Notes: generated by a model not told the origin, from the sequence alone. A DNA stretch of 64,000 bases from Roseomonas indoligenes (GCF_017813365.1 NZ_JAGIZA010000005.1:62001-126000); one strand, 5' to 3'. Positions 44,522 to 55,129 are shown, counted from the stretch's first letter. Numbers and translations are program-made.

Positions 44522-44579
44522 GCCGGCCGCGGCAAGCACCGGCCGGCAAGCGATCGCCGGGCGCAGCAGCGCCCGGCGA
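44522..44579 (-). terminator. Paired hairpins between tsf and pyrH
   Basis: TCGCCGGGCGC (44554-44564) and GCGCCCGGCGA (44569-44579) form a perfect 11-bp stem with a 4-base loop. Next to it GCCGGCCG (44522-44529) pairs with CGGCCGGC (44540-44547). No T run follows, so this could be a partial terminator or an RNA-processing site that lowers expression of pyrH relative to tsf. Confidence 0.5.
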
Positions 44580-44622
44580 CAAGGTCCCGGCAAGCATCCG
44601 GGCGCGTTGGGTCGCCGGCAGG

Positions 44623-45537
44623 TCAGCCGGCAGTGCCGGCGGCGGCAGCCACCTCCGCGGCGAAGTCGGAGACCTCCTTCTCGATGCCCTCGCCGAGCTG
44701 GAAGCGGGCGAAGCCCACCAGCGTGGCGCCGGACTTCTGGACCACGGCCTTCACGCGGCTCTCACCGTCATGCACCCAGACCTGCTCCAACAGCACCACT
44801 TCCTCGTAGTACTTGCGGATCCGGCCCTCGACCATCTTCTCGATGACCGCGGGGGGCTTGCCGGAGGCCTGGGCCTGCTCAGTCAGCACGGCGCGCTCGC
44901 GCTCCAGGGCGGAGTTGTCCACGGCGGAGACGTCCAGCGCCTCCGGGCGGGTCGCGGCCACGTGCATGCCGATCTGGCGGCCGAGCGTCAGCACGGTGTC
45001 GTCGCCGTTCGGGCCCTCAAGGGCCGCCAGCACGCCGATCTTGCCCAGGCCCGGCTTCACGGCCGAGTGGACATAGGTGGCGACGGCGCCGGAGGAGACC
45101 GACAGCACCTTGGCGCGGCGGATCGACATGTTCTCGCCGATGGTGGCGATCAGGCGGGTGACCTCGTCGGCAACCGTATGGCCGGCACCGGGATAGGGGG
45201 CGGCCTTGATGGCCTCCACGTCCTGGCCGACCTCGAGGGCGACCTTCGCGACCGCCTCGACCAGGCCCTGGAAGGCCTCGTTGCGGGCCACGAAGTCGGT
45301 CTCGGCATTCACCTCGACCATCGCGGCCTTCGTGCCGGCGGCGACGACGCCGACCAGACCCTCGGCGGCCACGCGGCCGGACTTCTTGGCGGCGGCGGAC
45401 AGGCCCTTCTTGCGCAGCCAGTCGATCGCGGCCTCCGCGTCGCCGTTGCTCTCCACCAGGGCCTTCTTGACGTCCATCATGCCCGCGCCGGTCTTCTCGC
45501 GCAGGTCGCGAACCATGGCTGCCGTGATCTCGGCCAT
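44623..45537 (-). CDS. tsf: Elongation factor Ts
   Basis: Nucleotide exchange factor of EF-Tu. 304 residues: UBA-like N-terminus [27 protein letters not shown], the TDFVARN core motif in [17 protein letters not shown], a coiled-coil insertion, and [18 protein letters not shown] 45537 follows a purine-rich stretch. It lies 152 bases from rpsB, with which it is almost always co-transcribed. Confidence 0.97.
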   Translation of the reverse strand: MAEITAAMVRDLREKTGAGMMDVKKALVESNGDAEAAIDWLRKKGLSAAAKKSGRVAAEGLVGVVAAGTKAAMVEVNAETDFVARNEAFQGLVEAVAKVALEVGQDVEAIKAAPYPGAGHTVADEVTRLIATIGENMSIRRAKVLSVSSGAVATYVHSAVKPGLGKIGVLAALEGPNGDDTVLTLGRQIGMHVAATRPEALDVSAVDNSALERERAVLTEQAQASGKPPAVIEKMVEGRIRKYYEEVVLLEQVWVHDGESRVKAVVQKSGATLVGFARFQLGEGIEKEVSDFAAEVAAAAGTAG

Positions 45538-45689
45538 CTCTCGTCTTCCCGTCTGTGGGGCGGCTGACCCGGGGCGGCCCCGGGCGAATCGTGCCGCCGC
45601 TGTATGCGACACGCCGGGGCAGCGAGGCCACCCCGGCGCGTTCATGTCATTGCGAGCCCGGCGGGAATCCCCGCCCGGCCCGCGGGCGA
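45538..45689 (-). other. Structured rpsB-tsf intergenic region
   Basis: Three GC-rich stem-loops: CCCGGGG/CCCCGGG (45568-45584), CGCCGGGG/CCCCGGCG (45612-45638, 11-base loop) and GGCGGG/CCCGCC (45660-45675). There is no T run. They may attenuate read-through from rpsB into tsf or protect the rpsB message. Confidence 0.4.
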
Positions 45690-46613
<924 letters not shown>

Positions 46614-46825
46614 CGGGCGTGTCCTTCCTTCCGATCAGATCCGGTTGGGCCTCCGCGGCGCTACGCCCTCGGGATTTTCCTATGGAAAACCGGGGGACCG
46701 GACCCTTGCCGCTTGTCTCGGAAGGGCGCGCCGCGTGCGGATTTGCCGGGCGCAGGAAGATCCCGCGCCCGGCGGGCCGCATATGGCACGCAGGGCGCGG
46801 GCGGACAAGACCTCCCAGAGGGGCC
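46614..46825 (-). promoter_or_regulatory. rpsB leader and promoter region
   Basis: A 212-base stretch holding the rpsB control region. Two hairpins are visible: GGATTTTCC-TAT-GGAAAACC (46672-46691), unusually A/T-rich and about 60 bases before the start codon, and GCCGGGCGC/GCGCCCGGC (46745-46773), perfect over nine pairs. The first could be an S2-binding leader element for feedback control. The second may end transcription from the TerB-like gene. Confidence 0.4.
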
Positions 46826-47383
46826 TCAGGAGGCCAGGGCCGCCTCCAGCCGCGCCAGCGCGGCCTTCTCCGGCGCGGAGATCCCACCCAGCAGCCCGAG
46901 CAGGCCACCCTTGGCCTCCGCGAGGTGCAGCGCCCGGTCCATCACCCGCTTCCGCAGCGCCCCACGCGCCTCTGTGCCCAGGGCATGGACGTAGTCGCTC
47001 CAGGCGGCGAACAGCGCGGGCGGCGGCGGTTCGGCGAGCCAACGGGCGAGGAGGGCCTGGCCGTCGCTGCCGGTATCGAGTCCCACGGCATGGGCCGCGT
47101 CCAGCACCGCCCGGCGTTCCCGGTCGCCCATCATCCCGTCCGCCCAGGCCACGACGACCAGCGGCACGATGGAGAGGGCCGCAACCGTGCCGCTGCCGAT
47201 GCCCTGGGCCTCCAGCCGGTCCAGCAGCGCCGTCTCCTTCAGCCCGGAAACCTCGGCCAGCCGGTCCCGCTCCGGCTTGGCCGGGTCCTTGGCGTGAAGG
47301 CGGCGGATCAGTTCGTCGCTCTGCTGGGCGAAGAAGGCCTCCTCCAGCGCGCGGCGTCGGTCGTCCAGGAAATCCTTGCTCAT
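46826..47383 (-). CDS. TerB-like helical protein of unknown function
   Basis: A 185-residue, mostly helical protein. The middle, SIVPLVVVAWADGMMGDRERRAVLDAAHAVGLD, has the W-x-DG...E pattern of the tellurite-resistance TerB fold, and a similar repeat may follow. No signal peptide or clear membrane segment. The ATG at 47383 follows GAGGGAGAGG. No other ter genes are nearby, so tellurite resistance should not be inferred. It is divergent from the nitroreductase gene. Confidence 0.6.
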   Translation of the reverse strand: MSKDFLDDRRRALEEAFFAQQSDELIRRLHAKDPAKPERDRLAEVSGLKETALLDRLEAQGIGSGTVAALSIVPLVVVAWADGMMGDRERRAVLDAAHAVGLDTGSDGQALLARWLAEPPPPALFAAWSDYVHALGTEARGALRKRVMDRALHLAEAKGGLLGLLGGISAPEKAALARLEAALAS

Positions 47384-47526
47384 GGCCCTCTCCCTCGTGG
47401 CTGACACCTCCTGGAGGTGCCCTTAACAAACGAGAGGTTGGGTCAGCGGCTCCCGGCTGCCAATGGGTAGGCCCGCGAAGGGTGCGGTGGCAGGGTGCGG
47501 CACGACGCGCCGATAGGACAACGACG

Positions 47527-48354
47527 ATGACCGACCCTTCCGAGGCCACCCTCTCCGCCCTGGATCTCCGCTACGGCGCCCCCGGCCTGCCCGCGGGGCC
47601 GAGCAGCCCGGTGATCGAGGCGATGCTGTCCCATCGCTCCTACCGGAACTTTCTCGACCGGCCGCTGGATCCGGGCGCGCTGGAGACCATCGTGGCGGCC
47701 GCTTCCTCTGCTCCCTCCTCCTCCAACATGCAGACCTGGAGCGTGGTGGCCGTGCAGGACCCCGCCCGTAAGGACCGGCTGGCGACGCTGTCGGGGAACC
47801 AGGGCTTCATCCGGCATGCCCCGCTCTTCCTGTGCTGGATCGCGGACCTTTCCCGGCTGGAACGCCTGGGGGAAGCGCACCAGCAGCGCCTGGCGGGGCT
47901 GGATTACCTGGAAAGCTTCATGGTGGCGCTGGTGGACGCCGCGCTGGCTTCCCAGAACGCCCTGGTGGCGGCGCAGTCCATCGGGCTGGGCGGCGTCTAT
48001 GTCGGCGGGCTGCGGAACAAGCCGATCGAGGTCGCGGCGGAGCTGAACCTGCCGCCCAAGGCCTTCGGCGCCTTCGGCTTGGCCATCGGCTGGCCCGATC
48101 CCGAGGCCCGGGCGGAGGTGAAGCCCCGTCTGCCGCAGTCCCTGGTCCTTCACCGCGAGACCTACGCCACGGCGGGCGAGGAAACCGCCGTGGCGGGCTA
48201 CGACCAGGTCCTGGCCGAGTTCTCCGAGGCGAACGGCATGGGCCGCTCGGACTGGACGGGCCGGATGCTGAAGCGCGTCGCCGGCCCCGAGTCCCTCAGC
48301 GGGCGCCACACCATGACGGAGACGCTGCGCGCGATGGGCTTTCCGCTGAAGTAG
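47527..48354 (+). CDS. Nitroreductase-family flavoenzyme (NfsA-like)
   Basis: A 275-residue FMN-dependent oxidoreductase. MLSHRSYRNFLDRPLDPGALETIVAAASSAPSSSNMQTWSVV is the FMN phosphate and nicotinamide region. GLGGVYVGGLRNKP and AFGLAIGWPDPEARAEVKPRLP match the NfsA/Frp group of NADPH oxygen-insensitive nitroreductases. Physiological substrates are probably quinones or oxidised electrophiles. I start at ATG 47527 (MTDPSEATLS). The frame runs much further upstream, but only through the non-coding side of the TerB-like gene. It converges on dnaE with six bases between. Confidence 0.9.
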   Translation: MTDPSEATLSALDLRYGAPGLPAGPSSPVIEAMLSHRSYRNFLDRPLDPGALETIVAAASSAPSSSNMQTWSVVAVQDPARKDRLATLSGNQGFIRHAPLFLCWIADLSRLERLGEAHQQRLAGLDYLESFMVALVDAALASQNALVAAQSIGLGGVYVGGLRNKPIEVAAELNLPPKAFGAFGLAIGWPDPEARAEVKPRLPQSLVLHRETYATAGEETAVAGYDQVLAEFSEANGMGRSDWTGRMLKRVAGPESLSGRHTMTETLRAMGFPLK

Positions 48355-48360
48355 GGCCGG

Positions 48361-51300
48361 TCAGGCCGCCAGATCCACCGCCTCGATCCCCGGCAATACC
48401 TTCAGCGCCTGGGCAAGCCGGGGGGAGACGTTCCACCGCCCGGGCAGGGCCAGTTCCACCTCCTGCCCCGGCCCGGTGCGGGGGATGAGGACGACCTCGC
48501 CCCTCCCCCGCCCCTCGCGCTCGAGAATGCCGCGCAGGGTCTCCAGCACCTCCATCGAGGCGAACTCGATTCGCAGGCTGGCCGGAAGGGACTGCGCGGC
48601 GGCTTCCAGCGGCTCGCAGTCCAGCGCGGTCAGCCGCACCGCCTCGCCGTCCACCTTCACCTCGGCCGTGAAGAGAACGGCGTTCCCCTCCGTCAGCATG
48701 TCCCGGCATTTGCCGAGGACCTCGGAGAAGCAGGTCACCTCCGTGCTGCCGGAGAAGTCGGAGATGCGGATCCAGGCCATGCGGCTGCCGGTCTTCGTCG
48801 TGCGCTCCTTCGTGCCGATCACCGTGCCGGCCAGCTTCAGGCGCCCGGCGCCGGCCTGGGCGCGCTCCGTCATGCGGGCGATGGGGCAGACGCGCAGCTT
48901 GGCGAGGGCGTCCTTATAGGCGTCAAGCGGGTGGCCGGAGAGGTGGAAGCCGATCGCCTCCGCCTCGCGCTCCAGCCGCTCCAGCTGCGGCCAATCCGGC
49001 ATGTCGCGCAGGCGCAGGGGCGGCATGTCGGCGGAGGCGCCGGGCGCGCCGAACAGGCCGATCTGGGCGCTGGAGCGGTCCTCGGCCGCCGCCTGTGCGC
49101 GGCGGATGATCGCCTCCGCGCCCTCCGTCACCTTCGCCCGGTTCGGGTCCAGGCATTCGAAGGCACCGGCACGGGCCAGGTTCTCCACCTGCATCTTGTT
49201 CAACAGCTTCGGGTCTATGCGGTCCGCGAAGTCCGTGAGGGACTTGAAGGGCCCGCCCTCCTTCCGCGCCCGCACGAGGTCCTGCATGGCACCGAGGCCG
49301 ACGCGCTTCACTGCCGCCAGGGCGAAGCGGATGTCCTTCACCACGGCGCCATCCTCCGTGGTTCGAGGCTCCACCGCGAACTCCGCGTCGCTGCGGTTCA
49401 CGTCCGGCGGCAGCACCTTGATGTTGAGCCGCGACGCCTCCTGGAGGTGGGAGGCGAGCTTGTCCGTGTTGGTCATGTCCAACGACATGATGGCTGCCAG
49501 GAACTCGTGCGGGTGGTTCGCCTTCAGCCAGGCGGTCTGGTAGGAGACGAGCGCGTAGGCGGCGGCGTGCGACTTGTTGAAGCCGTATTCCGCGAAGCGC
49601 TCCATCAGGTCGAAGATCTCGCCCGCCTTGTCCTCGGGGATGCCGTTCTTCACGGCGCCGTCGGTGAAGATCTTGCGCTGCGCCTCCATCTCCGAACGGA
49701 TCTTCTTGCCCATGGCGCGACGCAGCAGGTCGGCGCCGCCGAGCGAGTAGCCCGCCAGCTCCTGGCTGATCTGCATCACCTGCTCCTGGTAGACCAGGAT
49801 GCCGTAGGTCTCCTCCACCAGGCTGCGCATGGCCGGGTGCACCGGCTCCCAGGCCTGGCCGTGCTTGCGGGCGCAGTAGGCGGGGATGTTCGCCATCGGG
49901 CCCGGGCGGTAGAGCGACACCGCCGCGATCAGATCCTCGAACCGGTCCGGCCGCATCATGCGGAGGACGTCCCGCATGCCCTGGCTTTCGAACTGGAACA
50001 CGCCGGCCGCGTCGCCCTTGGCGAGCATCTCGTAGGACCTGGCATCGTCCAGCGGGATGGTGGTGATGTCGATCTCCACCCCCTGCTCCTTCAGGATGTC
50101 CAGCGCGCGCTGGATTACCGTGAGAGTCTTCAGGCCGAGGAAGTCGAACTTCACCAGCGACGCGCTCTCCACGTATTTCATGGAGTACTGCGTCACGAGC
50201 ATCTCGGAGCGCGGATCGCGGTAGAGCGGCACGATCTCGATCAGCGGCTTGCGCCCGATCACCACGCCGGCGGCGTGGGTGGAGGCGTTGCGGTACAGCC
50301 CTTCCAGCTGCAGCGCCGTCTCCATCAGCCGGTCCACGTTCTCGTCCGTCTCGCGCATCTCCCGCAGGCGCGGCTCGCCGTCGAGCGCCTCCTGCAGCGT
50401 GGGCGGCTTGGCGGCGTTGAAGGGGATCAGCTCCGCGATCTTGTTCACCTGGCCGAAGGGCATGCCCATCACGCGGCCGACGTCGCGCACCACCGCCTTC
50501 GCCTGCAGCCGGCCGAAGGTGATGATCTGCCCTACCCGGTCCGGCCCGTATTCCTGCCGGACGTAGTCGATCACCTCCTCGCGCCGGTCCTGGCAGAAGT
50601 CGATGTCGAAGTCCGGCATCGACACGCGCTCGGGGTTCAGGAAGCGCTCGAAGAGCAGCCCGAAGCGCATGGGGTCGAGGTCGGTGATGGTCAGCGCCCA
50701 GGCCGCCACCGATCCGGCGCCCGATCCGCGGCCCGGGCCGACGGGAATATCGTGCGCCTTCGCCCATTGGATGAAGTCGGCCACGATCAGGAAGTAGCCG
50801 GAGAAGCCCATCTTATCGATGATGCCGAGCTCGAACTCCAGGCGCTCGCGATAGGCGGGGCGGGCCTCGTCGGGGGTGGCCTGGGCGTCCAGGCGCTTCT
50901 CCAGGCCCTTGCGGGCCATGTCCTGCACGATGTCGGACTCGGTCAGCCCCTCCTGCACCTTCCGGCTGACGGGAAGCTCCGGCTTCTTCGTCTCCGCCAT
51001 CACCGAGCATTTCCGAGCGATGGCCAGCGTGTTGTCGCAGGCTTCCGGCAGGTCCTTGAACAGCGCCCGCATGGCGGCGGGCGGCTTGAACCAGTGCTCG
51101 GCCGTCAGGCGGCGGCGGTCGGGCTCCGCCAGCGTCCGGCTCTCGGCGATGCAGAGCAGGGCATCGTGCGCCTCGTGCCCCGACGCATCCTTGAAGTACA
51201 CGTCATTGGCCGCGACGATCGGCAGGGCGGCAGCATCGGCGATGGCCAGCAGCCCCGGCTCCACCGCCCGGTCCCGCTCCGTGCCGTGGCGGGTCAGCTC

Positions 51301-51822
51301 CACCGCCAGGTTGTCGCCATAGGCCTCGCGCAGCGCGGCCAGCAACGCCTCGGCCTGAGCTCGCCGACCTTCGGCCAGGAGGCGGCCCAGCGGACCCAGC
51401 GTGCCGCCGGTCAGCAGGAAGATGCCGGAGGCGTGGGACTGGAGTTGGTCCAGGGAGATGGCGGGCTTGCCCGAGGGGTCCTCCCCCAGCCAGCCGAGGG
51501 AGGAGAGGCGCTGCAGGTTCTCCAGCCCCGGCCTGTCCATCGCCAGGGCCACCACCGGGTCGGGCGGAAGGCGCGCCGCCTCCGGCCGCTCCGGCTCCTT
51601 CTGCCGGGCGAGCCAGAGCTGGCAGCCGACGATGGGCTGCACACCTTCCTTCATGGCGTACTGGCTGAATTCCAGCGCGCCGAACATCACGGCCGTGTCC
51701 GTTAGCGCCAGGGCGGGCATCCCCGCCTTCTTCGCCAGGCCGGGGAGCTTGTCGGCCTTGATGGCACCCTCCGCCAGGGAGTAGGCGGAATGGACATGGA
51801 GATGGACGAAGCTGCCGGTCAT
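48361..51822 (-). CDS. dnaE: DNA polymerase III alpha subunit
   Basis: Replicative polymerase, 1153 residues. PHP domain first (FVHLHVHSAYSLAEGAIKADKLPGLAKK). The palm follows, with GPGRGSGAGSVAAWALTITDLDP and the catalytic aspartates in MPDFDIDFCQDRREEVIDYV. Next come fingers (IITFGRLQAKAVVRDVGRV), the tandem HhH region, an OB domain (KLAGTVIGTKERTTKTGSRMAWIRISDFSG) and the tau-binding end. The ATG at 51822 starts MTGSFVHLHVH, as expected. Anything further upstream would overlap clpS. The length fits DnaE1 rather than the error-prone DnaE2. Confidence 0.97.
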   Translation of the reverse strand: MTGSFVHLHVHSAYSLAEGAIKADKLPGLAKKAGMPALALTDTAVMFGALEFSQYAMKEGVQPIVGCQLWLARQKEPERPEAARLPPDPVVALAMDRPGLENLQRLSSLGWLGEDPSGKPAISLDQLQSHASGIFLLTGGTLGPLGRLLAEGRRAQAEALLAALREAYGDNLAVELTRHGTERDRAVEPGLLAIADAAALPIVAANDVYFKDASGHEAHDALLCIAESRTLAEPDRRRLTAEHWFKPPAAMRALFKDLPEACDNTLAIARKCSVMAETKKPELPVSRKVQEGLTESDIVQDMARKGLEKRLDAQATPDEARPAYRERLEFELGIIDKMGFSGYFLIVADFIQWAKAHDIPVGPGRGSGAGSVAAWALTITDLDPMRFGLLFERFLNPERVSMPDFDIDFCQDRREEVIDYVRQEYGPDRVGQIITFGRLQAKAVVRDVGRVMGMPFGQVNKIAELIPFNAAKPPTLQEALDGEPRLREMRETDENVDRLMETALQLEGLYRNASTHAAGVVIGRKPLIEIVPLYRDPRSEMLVTQYSMKYVESASLVKFDFLGLKTLTVIQRALDILKEQGVEIDITTIPLDDARSYEMLAKGDAAGVFQFESQGMRDVLRMMRPDRFEDLIAAVSLYRPGPMANIPAYCARKHGQAWEPVHPAMRSLVEETYGILVYQEQVMQISQELAGYSLGGADLLRRAMGKKIRSEMEAQRKIFTDGAVKNGIPEDKAGEIFDLMERFAEYGFNKSHAAAYALVSYQTAWLKANHPHEFLAAIMSLDMTNTDKLASHLQEASRLNIKVLPPDVNRSDAEFAVEPRTTEDGAVVKDIRFALAAVKRVGLGAMQDLVRARKEGGPFKSLTDFADRIDPKLLNKMQVENLARAGAFECLDPNRAKVTEGAEAIIRRAQAAAEDRSSAQIGLFGAPGASADMPPLRLRDMPDWPQLERLEREAEAIGFHLSGHPLDAYKDALAKLRVCPIARMTERAQAGAGRLKLAGTVIGTKERTTKTGSRMAWIRISDFSGSTEVTCFSEVLGKCRDMLTEGNAVLFTAEVKVDGEAVRLTALDCEPLEAAAQSLPASLRIEFASMEVLETLRGILEREGRGRGEVVLIPRTGPGQEVELALPGRWNVSPRLAQALKVLPGIEAVDLAA

Positions 51823-51891
51823 CGGGGGAATATAGGCCCTCGGTCGCCCCGCCGCAGCAGATTCCAGGATTGCGCGAGGGGGGCCACCAGG

Positions 51892-52197
51892 ATGCCGGAA
51901 ACCGTCAGCCCGCCGCGCGTCGAGGACGCGCTGAAGCCCGCGCGCCCGCCCCTGCACAAGGTAATTCTGCTGAACGATGACTATACGCCGCGCAACTTCG
52001 TCGTGCGCGTGCTGAAGGCCGAGTTCCGCATGGACGAGGGTTCGGCGCTGCGGGTGATGATGACGGCGCACGGGCGCGGATCCTGCGTCGTCGCCGTCTT
52101 CACCCGGGAGATCGCGGAGGAGAAGGCGACCCGGGCGACCGAGATGGCGGTGAAGGAGGGCTATCCGCTGCGCTTCACGACCGAGCCGGAGGAGTAG
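51892..52197 (+). CDS. clpS: ClpS2-type N-end-rule adaptor
   Basis: Delivers N-degron substrates to ClpAP. The 101 residues contain the binding pocket LHKVILLNDDYTPRNFVVRVLKAEFRMD, then MMTAHGRGSCVVAVFTREIAEEKATRA, and end YPLRFTTEPEE. Alphaproteobacteria often have two ClpS proteins. VLKAEFRM and the FTTEPEE end resemble ClpS2, not the ClpS1 that lies beside clpA. Consistent with this, clpA is absent here. ATG 51892 follows GAGGGG. It is divergent from dnaE. Confidence 0.9.
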   Translation: MPETVSPPRVEDALKPARPPLHKVILLNDDYTPRNFVVRVLKAEFRMDEGSALRVMMTAHGRGSCVVAVFTREIAEEKATRATEMAVKEGYPLRFTTEPEE

Positions 52198-52272
52198 CGG
52201 GCGCGTCCGCCCCGGCCCCATGGCAAGCCCAGACCGGTTGTGGCAGGGATGGCCGGGTGGCGGAAACGGGGC

Positions 52273-53187
52273 ATGGCGCGGATGATCCTGGACTTCGTGA
52301 CCGTCGGCTTTCACCGCGACGCCGGCCTCCTGCGCCTCCAAGCCCGGTCCATCGCGCGCTATCTCGACCCGGCGATCTGCGGCCGGTTTCTCGTGATCAA
52401 CAACGATCCGGACCAGGACTCCTTCGCCCGCCGCTTCGAGGCGGAGATCCTTCCAGAATACGGCCCCTTCCGCGACAAGGTCTCGATGCTGCCCGCGGAG
52501 GCGCTGTTCTCCGACGGTGAAAGCTTCTGGCGGGGCACCGGCTGGCGCCGCCAGCAGGTGCTGAAGCTGGCGGTGGCGCGGCATATCGAGACGCCTGCCT
52601 ACATCGTCCTCGACTGCAAGAACCACTTCATCCGGCCCACGGGGCTCGACGCCTTCGCGACGGAGGACGGCCGCCTCATCACCGCGCCCCGGCGGCTGCT
52701 GCCCCGCCAGACGGCGGAGCTGGTCTGGTTCGGTCTCTCCGAGGAGCGCTGGCCGGAAACGATCTTCAACATCATCACCCCCTTCCCGCTCTGGCGCGAA
52801 GAAGTGCTCGCGCTGGAGCAGGCCATGCGGACCCGTGGCGAGGCCGGGGTCGGCCGGGTGCTGCTGGACAAGTCGGTCGGCCTCACGGAGTTCCGCCTCT
52901 ACTCCGCCTTCATGCTGGCCTGCGGCCGGAACTGGGAGGCGCTGCACAGCATGCAGGAACCGAACTTCGTCACCTTCTTCGGCGCCCGCGACAGCATCGA
53001 GGGCTTCCTGCGCTCCGTTGACCGGCCGAAAATCCGGGTGATGGGCGTGCACCGGCGCGCCGCATGGGCCGATCAGCCGGCGCGGGAAGCCATCGTAGAG
53101 CGCTGGCTGCGGGCCGAGCTGGTGGGGGATGCGGAGGAGGGAATGAGCTTCATCACCCCCCTCCCCGGCGAGCGCAGGCCGGGCTGA
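52273..53187 (+). CDS. DUF6492-like protein, possible glycosyltransferase fold
   Basis: A protein of about 304 residues that I assign only tentatively. It starts MILDFVTVGFHRDAGLLRLQARSIARYLDP, then FLVINNDPDQDSF, and has AYIVLDCKNHFIRP in the middle. This order (start strand, helix, strand with Asn/Asp, then a central ILD-x-K/D site) resembles GT-A-type glycosyltransferases and the DUF6492 family. FLRSVDRPKIRVMGVHRRAAW near the end is also usual there. No classical DxD is present; LDCKN takes its place. The start is uncertain: ATG 52273, ATG 52282 or GTG 52240. Confidence 0.6.
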   Translation: MARMILDFVTVGFHRDAGLLRLQARSIARYLDPAICGRFLVINNDPDQDSFARRFEAEILPEYGPFRDKVSMLPAEALFSDGESFWRGTGWRRQQVLKLAVARHIETPAYIVLDCKNHFIRPTGLDAFATEDGRLITAPRRLLPRQTAELVWFGLSEERWPETIFNIITPFPLWREEVLALEQAMRTRGEAGVGRVLLDKSVGLTEFRLYSAFMLACGRNWEALHSMQEPNFVTFFGARDSIEGFLRSVDRPKIRVMGVHRRAAWADQPAREAIVERWLRAELVGDAEEGMSFITPLPGERRPG

Positions 53188-53202
53188 GGCCCTCCGGCGG
53201 GA

Positions 53203-53883
53203 TCAGGCCGGAACGACCATCCCGTCCCGCAGCGTGACGGTGCGGTCCATTCGCGCTGCCAATTCCGGATTATGGGTGGCTATCAGGGCGGCGAGGCCCC
53301 TGCCCCGCGCCGCCGCCAGCAGTTCGGCGAAGACGCGGTCTGCCGTACCGGCATCCAGGTTGCCGGTGGGCTCGTCCGCCAGCAGAACCTTCGGCGCGTT
53401 GGCAAGGGCGCGGGCCATGGCGACCCGCTGCTGCTCGCCGCCGGAAAGCCGGCTCGGGCGGTGGTCGCCGCGGTTCTCCAGGCCGAAGGAGGCCAGCAGC
53501 TCCCGCGCCCGCGCCTCCGCCTCCCGGCGCGGCTTGCCGGCGGCGAGCTGGGGCAGCACCACATTCTCCTCCGCCGTGAACTCCGGCAGCAGGTGGTGGA
53601 ACTGGTAGACGAAGCCGATCGTCTCCCGCCGCAGGGCGGTGCGGGCATCGTCGCCCAGGCCGCCGGAGTCCCGCCCTTCCACCAGCACGGCGCCGGCATC
53701 AGGCTTTTCGAGCAGCCCGGCCACGTGCAGCAGCGTGCTCTTTCCGGTGCCGGACGGCGCGACGAGCGCCACGATTTCCCCGGCATGCAGTTCCAGCGCC
53801 GCGCCGCGCAGTACCGGAAGCTCGCCGGCCTCGGTGCGGTAGCGGCGCTCCACGCCCCTCAGGGCCAGTACGGGATCAGCCAT
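53203..53883 (-). CDS. lolD: Lipoprotein-releasing ABC transporter ATPase
   Basis: ATPase of the Lol complex that extracts lipoproteins from the inner membrane for delivery to LolA. 226 residues: Walker [23 protein letters not shown]-loop [19 protein letters not shown], signature [17 protein letters not shown], Walker [13 protein letters not shown] and switch THNPELA. The LLPEFTA segment is typical of LolD. It overlaps the permease gene by eight bases. Confidence 0.95.
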   Translation of the reverse strand: MADPVLALRGVERRYRTEAGELPVLRGAALELHAGEIVALVAPSGTGKSTLLHVAGLLEKPDAGAVLVEGRDSGGLGDDARTALRRETIGFVYQFHHLLPEFTAEENVVLPQLAAGKPRREAEARARELLASFGLENRGDHRPSRLSGGEQQRVAMARALANAPKVLLADEPTGNLDAGTADRVFAELLAAARGRGLAALIATHNPELAARMDRTVTLRDGMVVPA

Positions 53884-55129
53884 TGCGGAGACCCTCCACC
53901 GGGTCCAGCCGCGCGGCGCGCCAGGCCGGGTAGATCGTTGCCAGCAGCGACAGGCCCATGCCCATGCCCACGACCTGCGCCACCTCCATCGGCTCCACCA
54001 CCGCCGGCAGGCGCGTGAGGAAGTAGACCTCGGCGTTGAACAGCTCCGTGCCCGTCAGGGACTGCAGGGCCTGACGGATGTTCTCGATGTTCAGGCAGAA
54101 GACGAGGCCGATGCCGAAGCCGATCAGCGTGCCCGCCACGCCGATGGAGGCGCCGGCCAGCAGGAAGATCCGCAGGATGGCGCCGCTGGTGGCGCCCACC
54201 GTCCGCAGCACCGCGATGTCCCGCCCCTTGTCCTTCACCAGCATGATCAGGGACGAGATGATGTTGAAGGCGGCAACGATGATGATGAGGGTGAGGATGA
54301 GGAACATCACGTTCCGCTCCACCTGCACCGCCGCGAAGAAGGAGGAGTTGGAGGCCTGCCAATCCAACACGCGCACGGGGCGGCCGGACAGGGCGGCGTA
54401 GATGGCCCGGGTCGCGTCGTTCACGCGATCGGGGTTCGCCACGAAGACCTCCACCTGCGTCGCCGTGTCGCGGTGCTGGAAATAGACCTGGGCGGCGTCG
54501 AGCGGCAGGAAGACGTAGCTGGAATCGTATTCCTGCATCCCCGCCTCGAACATCGCCACCACCTCATAAGCCTTGAGGCGCGGGACGGTGCCGACGACGG
54601 TGGCGCGGCCCTGGGGGGATACGAGGGTGATCTTGTCCCCTATCCGCAGGCCAAGCCGCCGTGCGAGGCGGGTGCCGACGACGATCGTGTCCTGCTCCCC
54701 AAAGCGCTGCAGGCTACCGGCGCGGATGTTCTCCGCGATCAGCGGGCGGGCGCGCAGGTCCTCCGGCCGGATGCCGCGCGCGAGGCCACCGGTCGCGCCA
54801 CCATTCTCGCTGGTGAAGAGCACCTGGCCCTCCACGATCGGCGTGGCGGACACGATGCCCGCCAGTTGCCGCACGCGGGCGGCAATGTCGTCGTAGTCGC
54901 GCAGCCCCTCGTTCGTCTGCGAGTAGACGCCGAGATGGCCGTTCAGCCCGAGGATGCGGCCCAGCAGCTCCTGCCGGAAGCCGTTCATCACGGACATGAC
55001 GATGATGAGGGTCGCCACCCCCAGCGCGATCCCGACGAGGGAGAAGATCGCGATGACGGAGACGAAGCGCTCGCCCTTCCGGGCGCGCAGGTACCGGAAG
55101 GCGACGGCGCGCTCGAAGGGCGAGAACAT
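53876..55129 (-). CDS. lolC: Lipoprotein-releasing ABC transporter permease (LolC/LolE family)
   Basis: 417-residue inner membrane protein with one N-terminal and three C-terminal membrane segments around a large periplasmic domain. It starts [47 protein letters not shown], characteristic of LolC/E. The C-terminal FtsX-like part is [43 protein letters not shown]. Only one permease gene is present, so the complex may be a homodimer (LolF-like), or a second gene lies elsewhere. The ATG shares one base with the proS stop (TGATG). Confidence 0.95.
   Translation of the reverse strand: MFSPFERAVAFRYLRARKGERFVSVIAIFSLVGIALGVATLIIVMSVMNGFRQELLGRILGLNGHLGVYSQTNEGLRDYDDIAARVRQLAGIVSATPIVEGQVLFTSENGGATGGLARGIRPEDLRARPLIAENIRAGSLQRFGEQDTIVVGTRLARRLGLRIGDKITLVSPQGRATVVGTVPRLKAYEVVAMFEAGMQEYDSSYVFLPLDAAQVYFQHRDTATQVEVFVANPDRVNDATRAIYAALSGRPVRVLDWQASNSSFFAAVQVERNVMFLILTLIIIVAAFNIISSLIMLVKDKGRDIAVLRTVGATSGAILRIFLLAGASIGVAGTLIGFGIGLVFCLNIENIRQALQSLTGTELFNAEVYFLTRLPAVVEPMEVAQVVGMGMGLSLLATIYPAWRAARLDPVEGLRNG

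Noticed and set aside
43648-45567. Plus-strand open frame of 639 codons opposite pyrH and tsf
   Set aside because: Covers two essential genes and their hairpin-rich gap with no family resemblance; a shadow frame.
46826-47383. Tellurite-resistance locus
   Set aside because: Only a weak TerB-like domain is present, with no terA, terC, terD or terZ nearby. The name would overstate the evidence.
48931-51705. Plus-strand open frame of 924 codons opposite dnaE
   Set aside because: It mirrors the third-position GC bias of dnaE and has no recognisable motif. dnaE itself is complete and conserved.
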